Assembly (NCBI GenBank): GCA_905203765.1
Contig: CAJKXC010000063.1
Location: forward strand, 1-14,865
From: an uncultured Bacteroides sp.
GTDB lineage: Bacteria; Bacteroidota; Bacteroidia; Bacteroidales; Bacteroidaceae
DNA length: 14,865 bases
Direction of reading: 5' to 3'
Shown: one piece after another, positions 6,815-14,346 of the stretch
Layout: every line of letters starts with the position of its first letter
Numbering within the stretch: the first letter of the stretch is position 1
Notes under the pieces: generated by a model
What the model was told of the DNA's origin: nothing
The model's database searches: none
The model's input: only the letters and a program-made list of their open reading frames with translations
Program-made: the position numbers and the translations under genes

Positions 6815-7913
6815 AATCTTTTTTATTAGTTCTTGTTTCGTCTATGTAATGTATCTCGCAAACAGTTCTCCTCAGCTTCGGCAGGAAGTCCTTTTTCAGT
6901 AACTTGTAGGCTCTGCCTGCATCCAGCTTCTTCATATTCTCTTTCTTCCCGTCCGGTTCCCGGTCCGTGGCTATAATCATCAGTAACTCTTCCCGATAGG
7001 GTATGTCCGAATGCTCCAGTGCTGTCCTCAACCCTTCCCAGTCCTCGGCTACGCTTGCGGTGCGGAAGGGGAGTTCCCGGTAACGGGGAATATCCTGCAG
7101 GTAATCCCGTAGCGCTATGGTACGGCGGTATGCCAGTTCTTCGTTCTGCCGGTAGGGGCCTTCGGGTGAGGCATATCCGGTCATGGCCACCAATTCTATG
7201 CGGACGGCAGGCAGGGCGATGAGGCTGTCCAGTGCCGTACCCAGTTTCTGCAACTCGTTCCGGTTGTTGCCGTAGTCGGGCTGTATGTCCGCGCGGTTTA
7301 CGGGGAAGGTGAGGTAATCCAGGTATAGCGCCACTCTCTTCACTTTGTGCTCCGCCTTCCTTTCCGGGATGCTTTCTGCCTGTGCTGCGGTTACCTTCTC
7401 TGCCCGGACTTCCACTTTCGCCACTTTGGCGGACAGCGGGCGCAATGCCTGCTCCATCGGGCTGCCGCCACATCCGCATAAATCTTCCGCCAGCCACAGC
7501 TGTGCATTCTCCATCCAGGGGCTGTACAGGCACGAGTCCGCATATTGCACCTGCCCGGCGCCATGCTTTCCGCATTTCACTACGATGCCATCCTCTGTTT
7601 TCTCTCCGGTTTCCCGCAGATGCATCAGCTGTCTCCATGTGCCGTTTACGGTGACGGGGCGCAATGCCTGTGTATGCGTGCCGTCACTTAGCACGATGGT
7701 GAATACCCTCGACTGTCTCCGTTTCAGCCTTAGGCTGTCGAGGTTCAGTTCCGACTGCACTTTCAGATACGTATGCCGCCGTATCTCCGTGCGTGTTTCT
7801 CCGCCGGTTGCGGGTAGTCCGGTGCGCACGGTCTGCGCTTCTACGCGGACGCCCGGCAGGGCTGTTGCGCAGAGGCATCCCAATCCTATCAATATATTCC
7901 TTATCCGTTTCAT
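6801..7913 (-). CDS. DUF3868 / OmpA-like fimbrial-locus protein
   Basis: A 370-residue exported protein. The signal peptide (about 1-26, ending VRVEAQ) is followed by a region I assign to DUF3868, then an Ala/Glu/Lys-rich linker (about 160-195). The C-terminal part resembles an OmpA-like peptidoglycan-binding domain: FPVNRADIQPDY (203-214) and GYASPEGPYRQNEELAYRR (246-264) match the usual F-x(n)-S/D and GxAS-xEG-xxxN-xxLAxxRA pattern. A Cys-rich patch, CGCGGS (146-151), is notable. The frame is open upstream into the preceding gene. I take Met at 7913, which has GGAAAG just before it and begins the signal peptide; Met at 7922 is the other option. A likely role is to tie the fimbrial machinery to the cell wall, by inference from domain and neighbours. 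Confidence 0.8.
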   Translation of the reverse strand: MKRIRNILIGLGCLCATALPGVRVEAQTVRTGLPATGGETRTEIRRHTYLKVQSELNLDSLRLKRRQSRVFTIVLSDGTHTQALRPVTVNGTWRQLMHLRETGEKTEDGIVVKCGKHGAGQVQYADSCLYSPWMENAQLWLAEDLCGCGGSPMEQALRPLSAKVAKVEVRAEKVTAAQAESIPERKAEHKVKRVALYLDYLTFPVNRADIQPDYGNNRNELQKLGTALDSLIALPAVRIELVAMTGYASPEGPYRQNEELAYRRTIALRDYLQDIPRYRELPFRTASVAEDWEGLRTALEHSDIPYREELLMIIATDREPDGKKENMKKLDAGRAYKLLKKDFLPKLRRTVCEIHYIDETRTNKKDYAEK

Positions 7914-7927
7914 GCTTTCCATCTTTC

Positions 7928-9028
7928 CTATTTCTCCGTTTCGTTGCTCCTCACACTGCACACCATGCGCGTGGCGGTGCCGCCCACTACCAGTGTGTAC
8001 TTCCTGTTCCTTTTCAGGTCGATGCGCGTACCGTCTTCCGCCAGTATCTGCACATCTACCGTCTTGGATACGCCGTTCAGCCTGTACGTCAGTCTCAGGG
8101 TAGGTACGGGCGTCTCTCCGGCGGGATACTCGTAGAGGTACATCACCTTCCCGCACGTTTGTCCCTGCCTCAGACCTTCCAGGTCGCTCGATGCCACATC
8201 CGGGTTTCTTGCCAGAGAGTTGAGTACGGCGTATCCTTCGGGCCTTTTCGCTGCGGTGGGGCTTTGACTGCTGCTCCATTCAAACAGATAGCCCGTGGGG
8301 GCACAGTTTCCGGCACTTATGTTCTCTATGACCAGGTCGCTTGCATCCGCCACATCGTTCCTCACGTCTATGCGTGCTACGATGCGGTACAGTTTTACTG
8401 TCATTTTCCCGGTGTCCTTCAGGTCTTGCGGCAGGGTTAGCGGTACGGTGTTTCCCGTCATCACAGCGCCCTTGCTTCCTACCATCCCGCCGCAGTCTGC
8501 CCCGTCCTTTAGGTTGCGGGTGCTTGCTGTCCACCGCAGGCTGTCTATGGGCAGGGGCTTCTTGTAGGCGACGGAGTCGAAATGCGTCTTTCCCTCGTTT
8601 GCCACAAAGGCAAATACATGCATTGTGTTCTCCGGGGTTAACAGCGACAGGCAGGCTTTTGCGCCTGCATCGGTGCGGACAAACTGCCCTGCCTTCGGGG
8701 TGGTTACTCCATCACCTGCATCCGTCAGATACCGTACACTCTCGAAGAGGGTATCTCCGTCGGTTACCAGGAAGTCATATACCGCCAGGCTGTTGATTCT
8801 TGTTTCCGATTCATCCTGTGCGGCACGTGTGTATTCCACTTCGTCGCTTGCCGGGCTGCCGATGCGGAATGTAATCTCCAAGGGCTTCATGCTTCCGCCG
8901 TCCCCTTCTTCTTCTTCGATGCCCTTGCCACTGCATGCCGCTAACATCAGCAATACCATGCACCAGCCTATCCGGTTCATCCGGCTTATCCGGTCTTTCC
9001 TCTTCATATCTTCCATTTCCATCTTCAT
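7928..9028 (-). CDS. FimA/Mfa1-like fimbrillin lipoprotein
   Basis: A 366-residue lipoprotein of the FimA/Mfa1 fimbrillin family. The signal peptide ends in the lipobox LAAC (Cys32 from this start), followed by an acidic linker. The conserved fimbrillin segment YTRAAQDESETRINSLAVYD has the TR-A site (Arg68) at which the family is cut by an Arg-specific protease during assembly. The C-terminal part (MYLYEYPAGE, then LTYRLNGVSKTVDV and RNRKYTLVVGG) matches the fimbrillin C-terminus. The frame begins with TTG at 9037; ATG codons at 9028, 9022, 9016 and 9007 are all possible, and 9007 has the best upstream purine run. It is immediately downstream of the anchor gene and upstream of DUF3868. It could be the shaft or an accessory subunit; which one is unclear. 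Confidence 0.85.
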   Translation of the reverse strand: MKMEMEDMKRKDRISRMNRIGWCMVLLMLAACSGKGIEEEEGDGGSMKPLEITFRIGSPASDEVEYTRAAQDESETRINSLAVYDFLVTDGDTLFESVRYLTDAGDGVTTPKAGQFVRTDAGAKACLSLLTPENTMHVFAFVANEGKTHFDSVAYKKPLPIDSLRWTASTRNLKDGADCGGMVGSKGAVMTGNTVPLTLPQDLKDTGKMTVKLYRIVARIDVRNDVADASDLVIENISAGNCAPTGYLFEWSSSQSPTAAKRPEGYAVLNSLARNPDVASSDLEGLRQGQTCGKVMYLYEYPAGETPVPTLRLTYRLNGVSKTVDVQILAEDGTRIDLKRNRKYTLVVGGTATRMVCSVRSNETEK

Positions 9029-9037
9029 ATTTCTCAA

Positions 9038-9061
9038 TTTTTAATTCTCAATTCTCAATTT
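9038..9061 (-). repeat. AATTGAG-repeat leader, copy 1
   Basis: The gap between the anchor gene and the FimA-like gene consists of AATTGAG heptamers followed by AATTAAAAA and a third AATTGAG (9037-9031). The 24 bases 9038-9061 are identical to 14347-14370 in another fimbrial intercistronic gap. It overlaps the anchor gene's stop codon and ends just before the next start. Confidence 0.75.
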
Positions 9062-10025
9062 ATCCAAAGCTTCCCCCGTCTACCCAGTCCGCCACTCCCA
9101 TTTCCGATTCCACTTTCACTCCTACGTGGCCGTCCATGTAGATGGTGACGATGATCTTGTAATTCTGCCGTTCCGTGTTTTCGGGCTGATAGCCCCATAC
9201 CTTGAAGGCGGTTTGCAGATCCAGGGGCGGGGTCAGTTCGGTGTAACCGTCCCCTTCCTGTTTGCGGCATAGGATATGCAGTACGGGCAGGTTTGTGTTT
9301 GTATATCTCAGGCTTACGAAATTCTCTTTGAGTTGCAATCCTTTCAGTGCGCATACCAGCTGGTGCTCCCGGTTCCATTGGGGGGAGTAGGGGAAGCGTT
9401 TCTCTTCCAGGGAATATCCTTTCGTTCCGTCCAGTTCGTAGCTGGTGGCGCACCGGGTCAGAGTCATTTTGTATACGGGGGCTGTGGTCATGGCGGGTGG
9501 CAGGTTCTGCCATTTCACGGTCACTTGGAGCCGGGCGTGTACGTTTGCCATGTGGGTGGTGAATTGCTGCCGGGGGGTGGCGGTCTTGTCCTTCAGGCAG
9601 AAGCGGCAAATGCCGTAGTACAGCGGATCGGCTATTTGTCCGTCGGTTCCGGCTGTTTCCAGCAGGAAGTCGGCGAGTGAGCGGTTGTCGGGAAGGACGG
9701 GTAGGGTGGCGTCCGTGGCATTGCCCACGGTCACCATTGTGTAGCTTCCGGCTTCCAGTGAGTCGAGGTTTTGTTGTTGCAGGTTCTTTCCGGCGGGCAG
9801 TTCGCGGACGAACTGTTCGGCTGCATCGAACAGGAAGTGCCTCATGGAGTGTATGTTCTCCTTGAAGGCGTCCTGTCCTTCGCTGGTGTATCGATACTCC
9901 ATGAGGATTCGTTTGCAGCAAATGTCCCTTTCGTCTTCTATGTCGCAGGCAACGACGGACAGACAGCCCATCACGATGATGATGCACTGCACGATTTTGC
10001 TTCTATTTAGTAATGTCTGCAACAT
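9060..10025 (-). CDS. FimB/Mfa2-family fimbrial anchor lipoprotein
   Basis: A 321-residue lipoprotein of the FimB/Mfa2 family, which in Porphyromonas anchors the fimbria to the outer membrane and limits its length. The signal peptide ends in the lipobox SVVAC (Cys27). Features in line with the family: MRHFLFDAAEQFVRE (61-75), LEAGSYTMVTVGN (90-102), and a middle segment HARLQVTVKW (163-172), then a C-terminus rich in beta-strands (NYKIIVTIYMDGH). Extra cysteines are present at 36, 37, 140 and 143. The gene is followed with almost no gap by the FimA-like gene. Its start codon sits against a hairpin (10027-10071) that would cover the ribosome-binding region, and no TAnnTTTG promoter is visible in the 66 bases upstream. 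Confidence 0.83.
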   Translation of the reverse strand: MLQTLLNRSKIVQCIIIVMGCLSVVACDIEDERDICCKRILMEYRYTSEGQDAFKENIHSMRHFLFDAAEQFVRELPAGKNLQQQNLDSLEAGSYTMVTVGNATDATLPVLPDNRSLADFLLETAGTDGQIADPLYYGICRFCLKDKTATPRQQFTTHMANVHARLQVTVKWQNLPPAMTTAPVYKMTLTRCATSYELDGTKGYSLEEKRFPYSPQWNREHQLVCALKGLQLKENFVSLRYTNTNLPVLHILCRKQEGDGYTELTPPLDLQTAFKVWGYQPENTERQNYKIIVTIYMDGHVGVKVESEMGVADWVDGGSFG

Positions 10026-10026
10026 T

Positions 10027-10071
10027 GTTCGCTTCTTTTGTTACTATAATCAGTTTTAAAAGAAAGCGAAC
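10027..10071 (-). promoter_or_regulatory. Hairpin covering the ribosome-binding region of the anchor gene
   Basis: GTTCGCTTCTTTT (10027-10039) and an inverted copy with one extra A (10058-10071) would form a 13-bp stem with one bulge and an 18-base loop in the mRNA. The 3' arm ends one base before the ATG at 10025 and contains the only purine-rich candidate Shine-Dalgarno. It could limit translation unless opened. An imperfect terminator for the ATPase gene is the alternative; no T-run follows. Confidence 0.5.
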
Positions 10072-10091
10072 TTTGAAAGGTTGGGGGAAGA

Positions 10092-11438
10092 TTATTCTTT
10101 TATCATCTTGTTTGAAAGGGCATACAGAGGCACTACTTTTACTTTCTCGTACGAAGAGAAAGGTTCGAGGCTGGTACGTATTCCGTAGTCACAATTCTTT
10201 AGTTCAATGAACTTGTACATGCTTTGCATACTGCCGGAGCTATTGGCTTTTACCTCAATGGGATAAATCTTGCCTTCCCAACTGATTACATAGTCTACTT
10301 CGGCTTGTGCATTGCGTTCGGTTCGTTGCCAGTAATACAAATCCGGTTTCTTCAGATAGCTGGAATACTTCATCAGTTCAAGTCCGGCAAACACTTCCGA
10401 CAATCCGCCCTTGTTGACAAAGTCCGTCTCATTGGTAATGAGTATATCTTTGGCTTGTATTCCCAGTAAAGACTGCATCAGTCCGATGTCCAGGAAGAGA
10501 TACTTTCGGAATTTCGGATTGATTTCGGCACCTAACGGGATGCCATTGGCAGCGGTATGCGTTACTGGGGTGACCAGTCCTGCGAGTGCGAGCAGTGACA
10601 GGGCTTCTTTCACGGTAGTTCCGTTTGCTGCATCGCTTGCCTGTGCGTAGACAAATTTCTGTCCCGCCTGTAATGCTACGGACTTTAGTGTTTGCGAAAG
10701 CAATAACGGAGAAATCCTTGTCTTGTACTTTTTAAAATCATCCTGGTAAGTATCCAGAATGTCATTATGCACGGTAGCACATTCATTGTAATCGGCAGTC
10801 TGTACCCATACTCTTACGGCTTCGGGCATACCGCCCACCAGGTAGTAGGAACGTAGCTGAGATACCATTTCTTCATGTAGCGGTTCGGGCAGCGGGTGTT
10901 CGCAGTCTGCTTCGTTCTGCTTATAATCTACTTGCATCCCAAGACCTTGTGCTCCCAGAAATTCGTCGAAGGAGAAGGGATACATATACATGGATCGTAT
11001 TCTTCCTACGCCAAACGAAGGCAACTCGTTCAGCGTAAATTCCAAAAGGGAACCGGCGGCGGTAACATGCAGTTCGGGATAATCTTCATAGAAATAGCGC
11101 AAAGCGGATATGGCGCGTTGCGACTCCTGTATTTCGTCTATGAACAGCAGGGTTTCGCCCGGCACTATCGGCACGTTGTAAATGGCGCTGAGCTGGCTGC
11201 ACAGTTTCTTCACATCCAGATTTTCGCCGAATAGTGTCTTTATATTCTTCTGACGTTCAAGGTTGATTTCGAGGAAGTACTTGAAGCTTTCGCCCAAATG
11301 CCGTATAGCGGATGACTTTCCTACCTGCCGGGCTCCTCTTACCAAGAGAGGTTTCCTGTTAGGACTATTCTTCCATTCTACCAAATATGCATCAATATGT
11401 CTTTTGAAATACTCTGCCATACTATCCATCTTTTTCAT
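10092..11438 (-). CDS. AAA ATPase with DUF4143 C-terminal domain
   Basis: A 448-residue cytoplasmic ATPase of the AAA_14/DUF4143 class, common in Bacteroidetes and of unknown function. Walker A is GARQVGKS (35-42), Walker B is LLFIDEIQES (Asp101-Glu102), and sensor-like TAAGSLLEF follows (126-133). The C-terminal domain holds a PD-(D/E)xK nuclease-like set: Glu348 in LSEVFAG, Asp382 in AEVDYV and the ExK in IEVKA (395-397). It is not a fimbrial gene and breaks the fimbrial run. A promoter at 11447-11478 would begin transcription around 11442, leaving almost no leader for the ATG at 11438; ATG at 11429 or 11420 may therefore be the true start, and 11420 begins the MAEYF typical of the family. 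No partner protein is evident. Confidence 0.88.
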   Translation of the reverse strand: MKKMDSMAEYFKRHIDAYLVEWKNSPNRKPLLVRGARQVGKSSAIRHLGESFKYFLEINLERQKNIKTLFGENLDVKKLCSQLSAIYNVPIVPGETLLFIDEIQESQRAISALRYFYEDYPELHVTAAGSLLEFTLNELPSFGVGRIRSMYMYPFSFDEFLGAQGLGMQVDYKQNEADCEHPLPEPLHEEMVSQLRSYYLVGGMPEAVRVWVQTADYNECATVHNDILDTYQDDFKKYKTRISPLLLSQTLKSVALQAGQKFVYAQASDAANGTTVKEALSLLALAGLVTPVTHTAANGIPLGAEINPKFRKYLFLDIGLMQSLLGIQAKDILITNETDFVNKGGLSEVFAGLELMKYSSYLKKPDLYYWQRTERNAQAEVDYVISWEGKIYPIEVKANSSGSMQSMYKFIELKNCDYGIRTSLEPFSSYEKVKVVPLYALSNKMIKE

Positions 11439-11446
11439 TTACAGGT

Positions 11447-11478
11447 CAAAGATACAGGTTTTTCTTAGAAAATCCAAA
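11447..11478 (-). promoter_or_regulatory. Promoter of the ATPase gene
   Basis: Minus-strand -7 element TATCTTTG (11454-11447) and -33 element TTTG (11478-11475) are 20 bases apart, an excellent Bacteroidetes promoter. The -33 element lies inside the first of three tandem repeats (11466-11550), so a protein bound to the repeats would compete with the polymerase. Confidence 0.72.
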
Positions 11479-11550
11479 CCGAAAATGAACTATAAGTATA
11501 GAAAATCCAAACCGAAAAGGAGATAGAACTATGAGAAATCCAAATCGAAG
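11466..11550. repeat. Three tandem 33-bp-period repeats upstream of the ATPase
   Basis: TAGAAAATCCAAACCGAAAA occurs at 11466-11485 and identically at 11499-11518; a degenerate third copy AGAAATCCAAATCGAAG lies at 11534-11550. The conserved TCCAAAYCGAA recurs every 33 bases, about three helix turns, so the copies face the same side of the DNA. A second partly conserved block, GAACTAT, recurs between copies. This is the arrangement of a multi-site operator; the region 11551-11632 has no evident gene. Confidence 0.75.
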
Positions 11551-11632
11551 GGTCCGGGAACGAGAAGATTATTCTAAATCAAATCTTGTTTTACGCGTTC
11601 CACTGTCTCTTTCAGAGGTAGCAGATACTTTT

Positions 11633-11917
11633 CTACATACAATCCAGCGGATTTCGTTTCATTATGAGCGGATATCGTTCCGGGTGTTTTAGACTGTCTA
11701 TTTCTAAATCTACACCCAGGGCTTCCCATTCGATGGCGGAACGACCGGACATACGTACATTAAGTACGTCGGATATGCGGGCATCTTTTAACCACGGCAT
11801 ACGGTTGTATGAAACGAAGAAGTCATTCCCTTGTACCGAGAGCATGATGCCTTGGCTATTTATCATCAACACGCTTACCGATGTGTTCTGTGAATTGGCG
11901 TTTAAATTCGTCTCCAT
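11633..11917 (-). CDS. DUF2442 family protein
   Basis: A 94-residue protein with the DUF2442 pattern: FFVSYNRMPWLKDAR (33-47), then WEALGVDLEIDSL (64-76), the family's W-x-x-x-x-x-DL core. The first ~17 residues are a variable extension. It overlaps the end of the DUF4160 gene by 62 bases in another frame, so the pair is transcribed and probably translated together. The start at 11917 is preceded by AGAAAAG; an internal Met at 11845 would avoid the overlap but would cut into the domain. DUF4160-DUF2442 pairs recur in bacteria and have been proposed as toxin-antitoxin-like modules; no activity can be read from the sequence. Confidence 0.75.
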   Translation of the reverse strand: METNLNANSQNTSVSVLMINSQGIMLSVQGNDFFVSYNRMPWLKDARISDVLNVRMSGRSAIEWEALGVDLEIDSLKHPERYPLIMKRNPLDCM

Positions 11918-12110
11918 ACTTTTCTAATATTTGGGTTATCTTTTTAAGCTCTTTACTATTGAATCCATAATTCTCTGCCATTTCGATAGAAGGCTCTAAC
12001 CAAAACTTTGCTTCACATTCTGCTTTAATAACATGAATATGACGCCTTTCTTCCTCATTTGAGAATATTTTAAAGTTATAACCGTCTTCACGTCTAAATA
12101 TAGGACTCAT
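11856..12110 (-). CDS. DUF4160 family protein
   Basis: An 84-residue small protein matching DUF4160: PIFRREDGYNFKIFSNEEE, RRHIHVIKAECEAKFWLEP (23-41, the family's HxHV-x-x-AxFWL core) and a C-terminal helix-rich tail. It is first in a two-gene unit with DUF2442 and has its own candidate promoter (12133-12162) giving a leader of about 18 bases. The pair lies between the large fimbrillin and the ATPase, on the same strand but unrelated to fimbriae. Likely half of a two-protein module; which partner would be toxin or antitoxin is not known to me. Confidence 0.77.
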   Translation of the reverse strand: MSPIFRREDGYNFKIFSNEEERRHIHVIKAECEAKFWLEPSIEMAENYGFNSKELKKITQILEKYGDEFKRQFTEHIGKRVDDK

Positions 12111-12132
12111 TATTTATAGTTTAATATTATTG

Positions 12133-12162
12133 CAAAGATAACTTTCTTTTTTCTTTCCCCAA
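12133..12162 (-). promoter_or_regulatory. Promoter of the DUF4160-DUF2442 pair
   Basis: Minus-strand -7 element TATCTTTG (12140-12133) with TTG at 12162-12160 as a partial -33, 19 bases apart. Transcription would begin near 12128, before the DUF4160 start at 12110. The -7 element is perfect; the -33 is weak. Confidence 0.6.
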
Positions 12163-12216
12163 CATTTCAAAGACCGCTTTCTTCGTTTCTTCATAGATTT
12201 CTTGTTGAACAGAGAG

Positions 12217-12359
12217 CGGAGTATCTCAATTTCTCGGGGGAGAGATTAAGGTACTCCGGTCTGTATAGGGGGAGAAGGGTTATGAGGATTCTTTACTTCT
12301 CCCGGTTATGGTATGATAACCACGATTGAAAAGAGGGAATGAACGGGTGGGGACATTCC
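12217..12359 (-). terminator. Cluster of hairpins after the large fimbrillin gene
   Basis: The 258-base gap 12111-12368 has no gene. It holds four inverted repeats: GGAATG/CATTCC (12336-12341, 12354-12359), GGTTAT/ATAACC (12304-12309, 12316-12321), GGGAGAAG/CTTCTCCC (12270-12277, 12296-12303) and CGGAGTA/TACTCCG (12217-12223, 12252-12258). None has a clean T-run, but together they would probably end or process the fimbrillin mRNA before the inserted genes. Confidence 0.45.
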
Positions 12360-12368
12360 GAGGGGTGG

Positions 12369-14333
12369 TTATGGTTGCGGATCAGGTTTGGTGAAGGCAA
12401 AGACGAAATAACATTCGTTTCTACTATTAGTTGTTTTGGTAGCTCTATAAATAACTACTGAGCCTGTACCTTGTTGGCCAGATGTCTCTACGCGTACAAA
12501 ATAATCATTACTTATTTCGGAACTCGAATCTATATAGTTAGTTGCATCCACTAAGTCGCCATTATTGATTCTTTGCGAGAAACGGTTTGCTAATGTGAAA
12601 TTTGCTCCAGGGAATCCGTAAAAACCGTAACCGGTCGTAAAATCGTAACCATTCGTTCTTGTACGAATTGTAGTTGCTCCTGCAAGATTGTAAAAGAAAT
12701 CCATTAATTGACCTATACTGGGCATATACCAGCCACTTGTTTCACTGGGCAGCGCAGTCAGTTTCTTTGCTTCTTCTTTCATTGCATTATATACCGGATA
12801 GCTGGTAGTGTTATCCGTCTCCATTGCCTGGCAGTTAGAATACCCGTCCATGTCTTTCACCATATCTTTTGTGTATTTTGCAGTGGAGATATTCGGATTG
12901 TCTGCCGTAGCATAAGTTCCATCAGCCCATTTCATACTTCCAAAATCTACTTTTTGGGGTGCTATTGCATATCCCCCTGTCCATCCGCTCGCCTTGTCTT
13001 TCTCGCTTACTCTGGTTGAGAATACAAAGCCGACACAGGTGCCTTTGTCGGCTACAGGTCTTATATTATCAAAGTCTGCATCCCATTCCAATGTTCCGTT
13101 TAGGCAGGCTTTTCTTAATCCGCCGTCGCTGAAGTCGAGTCCGCCGGCAGCGGTGACGTACACGTAATCACCCACTTTGCCTAAATCTTTAGCGGTATAG
13201 GCTATATCCAGATTTCCGTCCGGCATAGTTACTGTGGCGCCTGCATTCCAGTCTTGTACTTCAACGCTGAATTCACCTGTGACTCCGTTCATGTAGATGC
13301 GGTATATATGGTTGCGCAGCACGGCAAGGTCGCTTTCTCCTACTTTCAGTTGAACTTTCTTTTTCATGCTTGCCTTTTCCGAGGCTCCTGCTGTCAGTTC
13401 ATATTCTATGTCGATGCTAAGGCGATTGCTGGCATTTGCATCTTTCAGGTTCAGATTCTCGTAGGTATATGCGCTGATGTAGGCTGTCTGATCAGATGAC
13501 CAGTCGGTGAGAACAACCTCTTGTGTCTTGAGTTCTTCCTGGCTGATGTCTGCCAACTCCATCAATCTCGATTGTTGGGCGGCATTATTTATCGTTATTT
13601 TGGTGATTTTTACTTTGTTGCCAGCTGTTGCAGCCGAGTTGATAAAGTCGAAGCGGGCAGCCAGGCGTGTCAGGTTTATGTCCTTCACGGTGGCGGGGCT
13701 GGTGCTCAGGGTGATGCTTTGCTTGGCAAGCATGATGAAGCCTCTTTTAGCTGCGGGGCTTCCTTCCTCTACCGTTCCGTCCGCTGTTCCCGATTTTGCT
13801 TTCAATGCTTCGAAGTCGCTTAGCTTGGTGCGGGTCGAGGGGTTGGCTCCATCGTTTCCTGATACTTGGAACTCAGCAAATTTCGCTTTCATTTCTGCGT
13901 CCGGATTGGCAATGAAGTAAACCACGTAGTCGCCTATGATGCCCGGTTCTGCAATGACGTAGTCTTCGGTGCCCGCCGTTTTGGTAATCTTTGTCTCATC
14001 TGTCCACGCGTCGCCTGTTGCTTTATCGTCGTACGCAAAGATTTTGTGTAGCTGATAGTTTTCTTCCTTTCCATTTCCGTCATTCAAGAAGAAAGCCACA
14101 TAGAGGGTATTGATTTTGGTTTCGCTCTCCTTTGTCAGTTCTTCCACGGTGGCACGCGTATTTGTTTTCGCCATTCCTTTCAGGCTGAATTTAAAGCCTG
14201 CCGCCTGCTGATTGCCCGGTTTCTCTGTGCCCGGCTTTTCATTTTCCAGTAATTCGTTGTTGCTGCATCCGCTCCATAGGGCAGTGCCTGCCAGCATCAG
14301 CGTGGCAGCCAGCAATGTATATATCTGTTTCAT
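12369..14333 (-). CDS. Large fimbrillin with extra C-terminal domain, putative tip subunit
   Basis: A 654-residue lipoprotein; ordinary fimbrillins are about 350-450. The signal peptide ends in a lipobox-like WSGC (Cys23). The FimA-like part spans about 45-365: NTRATVEE with the protease site Arg60, INTLYVAFF (74-82), TRLAARFDF (222-230), and the C-terminal fimbrillin motif RNHIYRIYMNGV (340-351) then VQDWNAG. The remainder (about 385-650) is a separate module: GDYVYVTAAGG, CVGFVFST, DGYSNCQAM (496-504) and SGWYMPSIGQLMDFFYNLAG (533-552), which resembles the DUF1566/FISUMP-like, lectin-fold domains found at the end of Bacteroidales fimbrillin-like proteins. Such fusions suit a tip adhesin. 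The gene follows the fimbrillin fragment by 37 bases with the AATTGAG leader. The tip role is inference; the N-terminal family is secure. Confidence 0.82.
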   Translation of the reverse strand: MKQIYTLLAATLMLAGTALWSGCSNNELLENEKPGTEKPGNQQAAGFKFSLKGMAKTNTRATVEELTKESETKINTLYVAFFLNDGNGKEENYQLHKIFAYDDKATGDAWTDETKITKTAGTEDYVIAEPGIIGDYVVYFIANPDAEMKAKFAEFQVSGNDGANPSTRTKLSDFEALKAKSGTADGTVEEGSPAAKRGFIMLAKQSITLSTSPATVKDINLTRLAARFDFINSAATAGNKVKITKITINNAAQQSRLMELADISQEELKTQEVVLTDWSSDQTAYISAYTYENLNLKDANASNRLSIDIEYELTAGASEKASMKKKVQLKVGESDLAVLRNHIYRIYMNGVTGEFSVEVQDWNAGATVTMPDGNLDIAYTAKDLGKVGDYVYVTAAGGLDFSDGGLRKACLNGTLEWDADFDNIRPVADKGTCVGFVFSTRVSEKDKASGWTGGYAIAPQKVDFGSMKWADGTYATADNPNISTAKYTKDMVKDMDGYSNCQAMETDNTTSYPVYNAMKEEAKKLTALPSETSGWYMPSIGQLMDFFYNLAGATTIRTRTNGYDFTTGYGFYGFPGANFTLANRFSQRINNGDLVDATNYIDSSSEISNDYFVRVETSGQQGTGSVVIYRATKTTNSRNECYFVFAFTKPDPQP

Positions 14334-14346
14334 TGTCTTCTATTAT

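Noticed and set aside
7345..8103. Plus-strand open frame of about 250 codons across the DUF3868 and FimA-like genes
   Set aside because: It is a by-product of high G+C on the antisense strand; it spans two real genes and encodes a Ser/Arg/Cys-rich sequence without domains.
7914..8279. N-terminal extension of the DUF3868 gene to 8279
   Set aside because: It lies inside the FimA-like gene and lacks a signal peptide; the start at 7913 gives one.
9055..9987. Second minus-strand open frame inside the anchor gene
   Set aside because: The Arg/His/Pro-rich translation is typical of a shifted frame; the overlapping frame has a lipobox and FimB/Mfa2 motifs.
11466..11550. CRISPR array
   Set aside because: Only three copies, spacers of about 13 bases that partly match one another, and overlap with a promoter.
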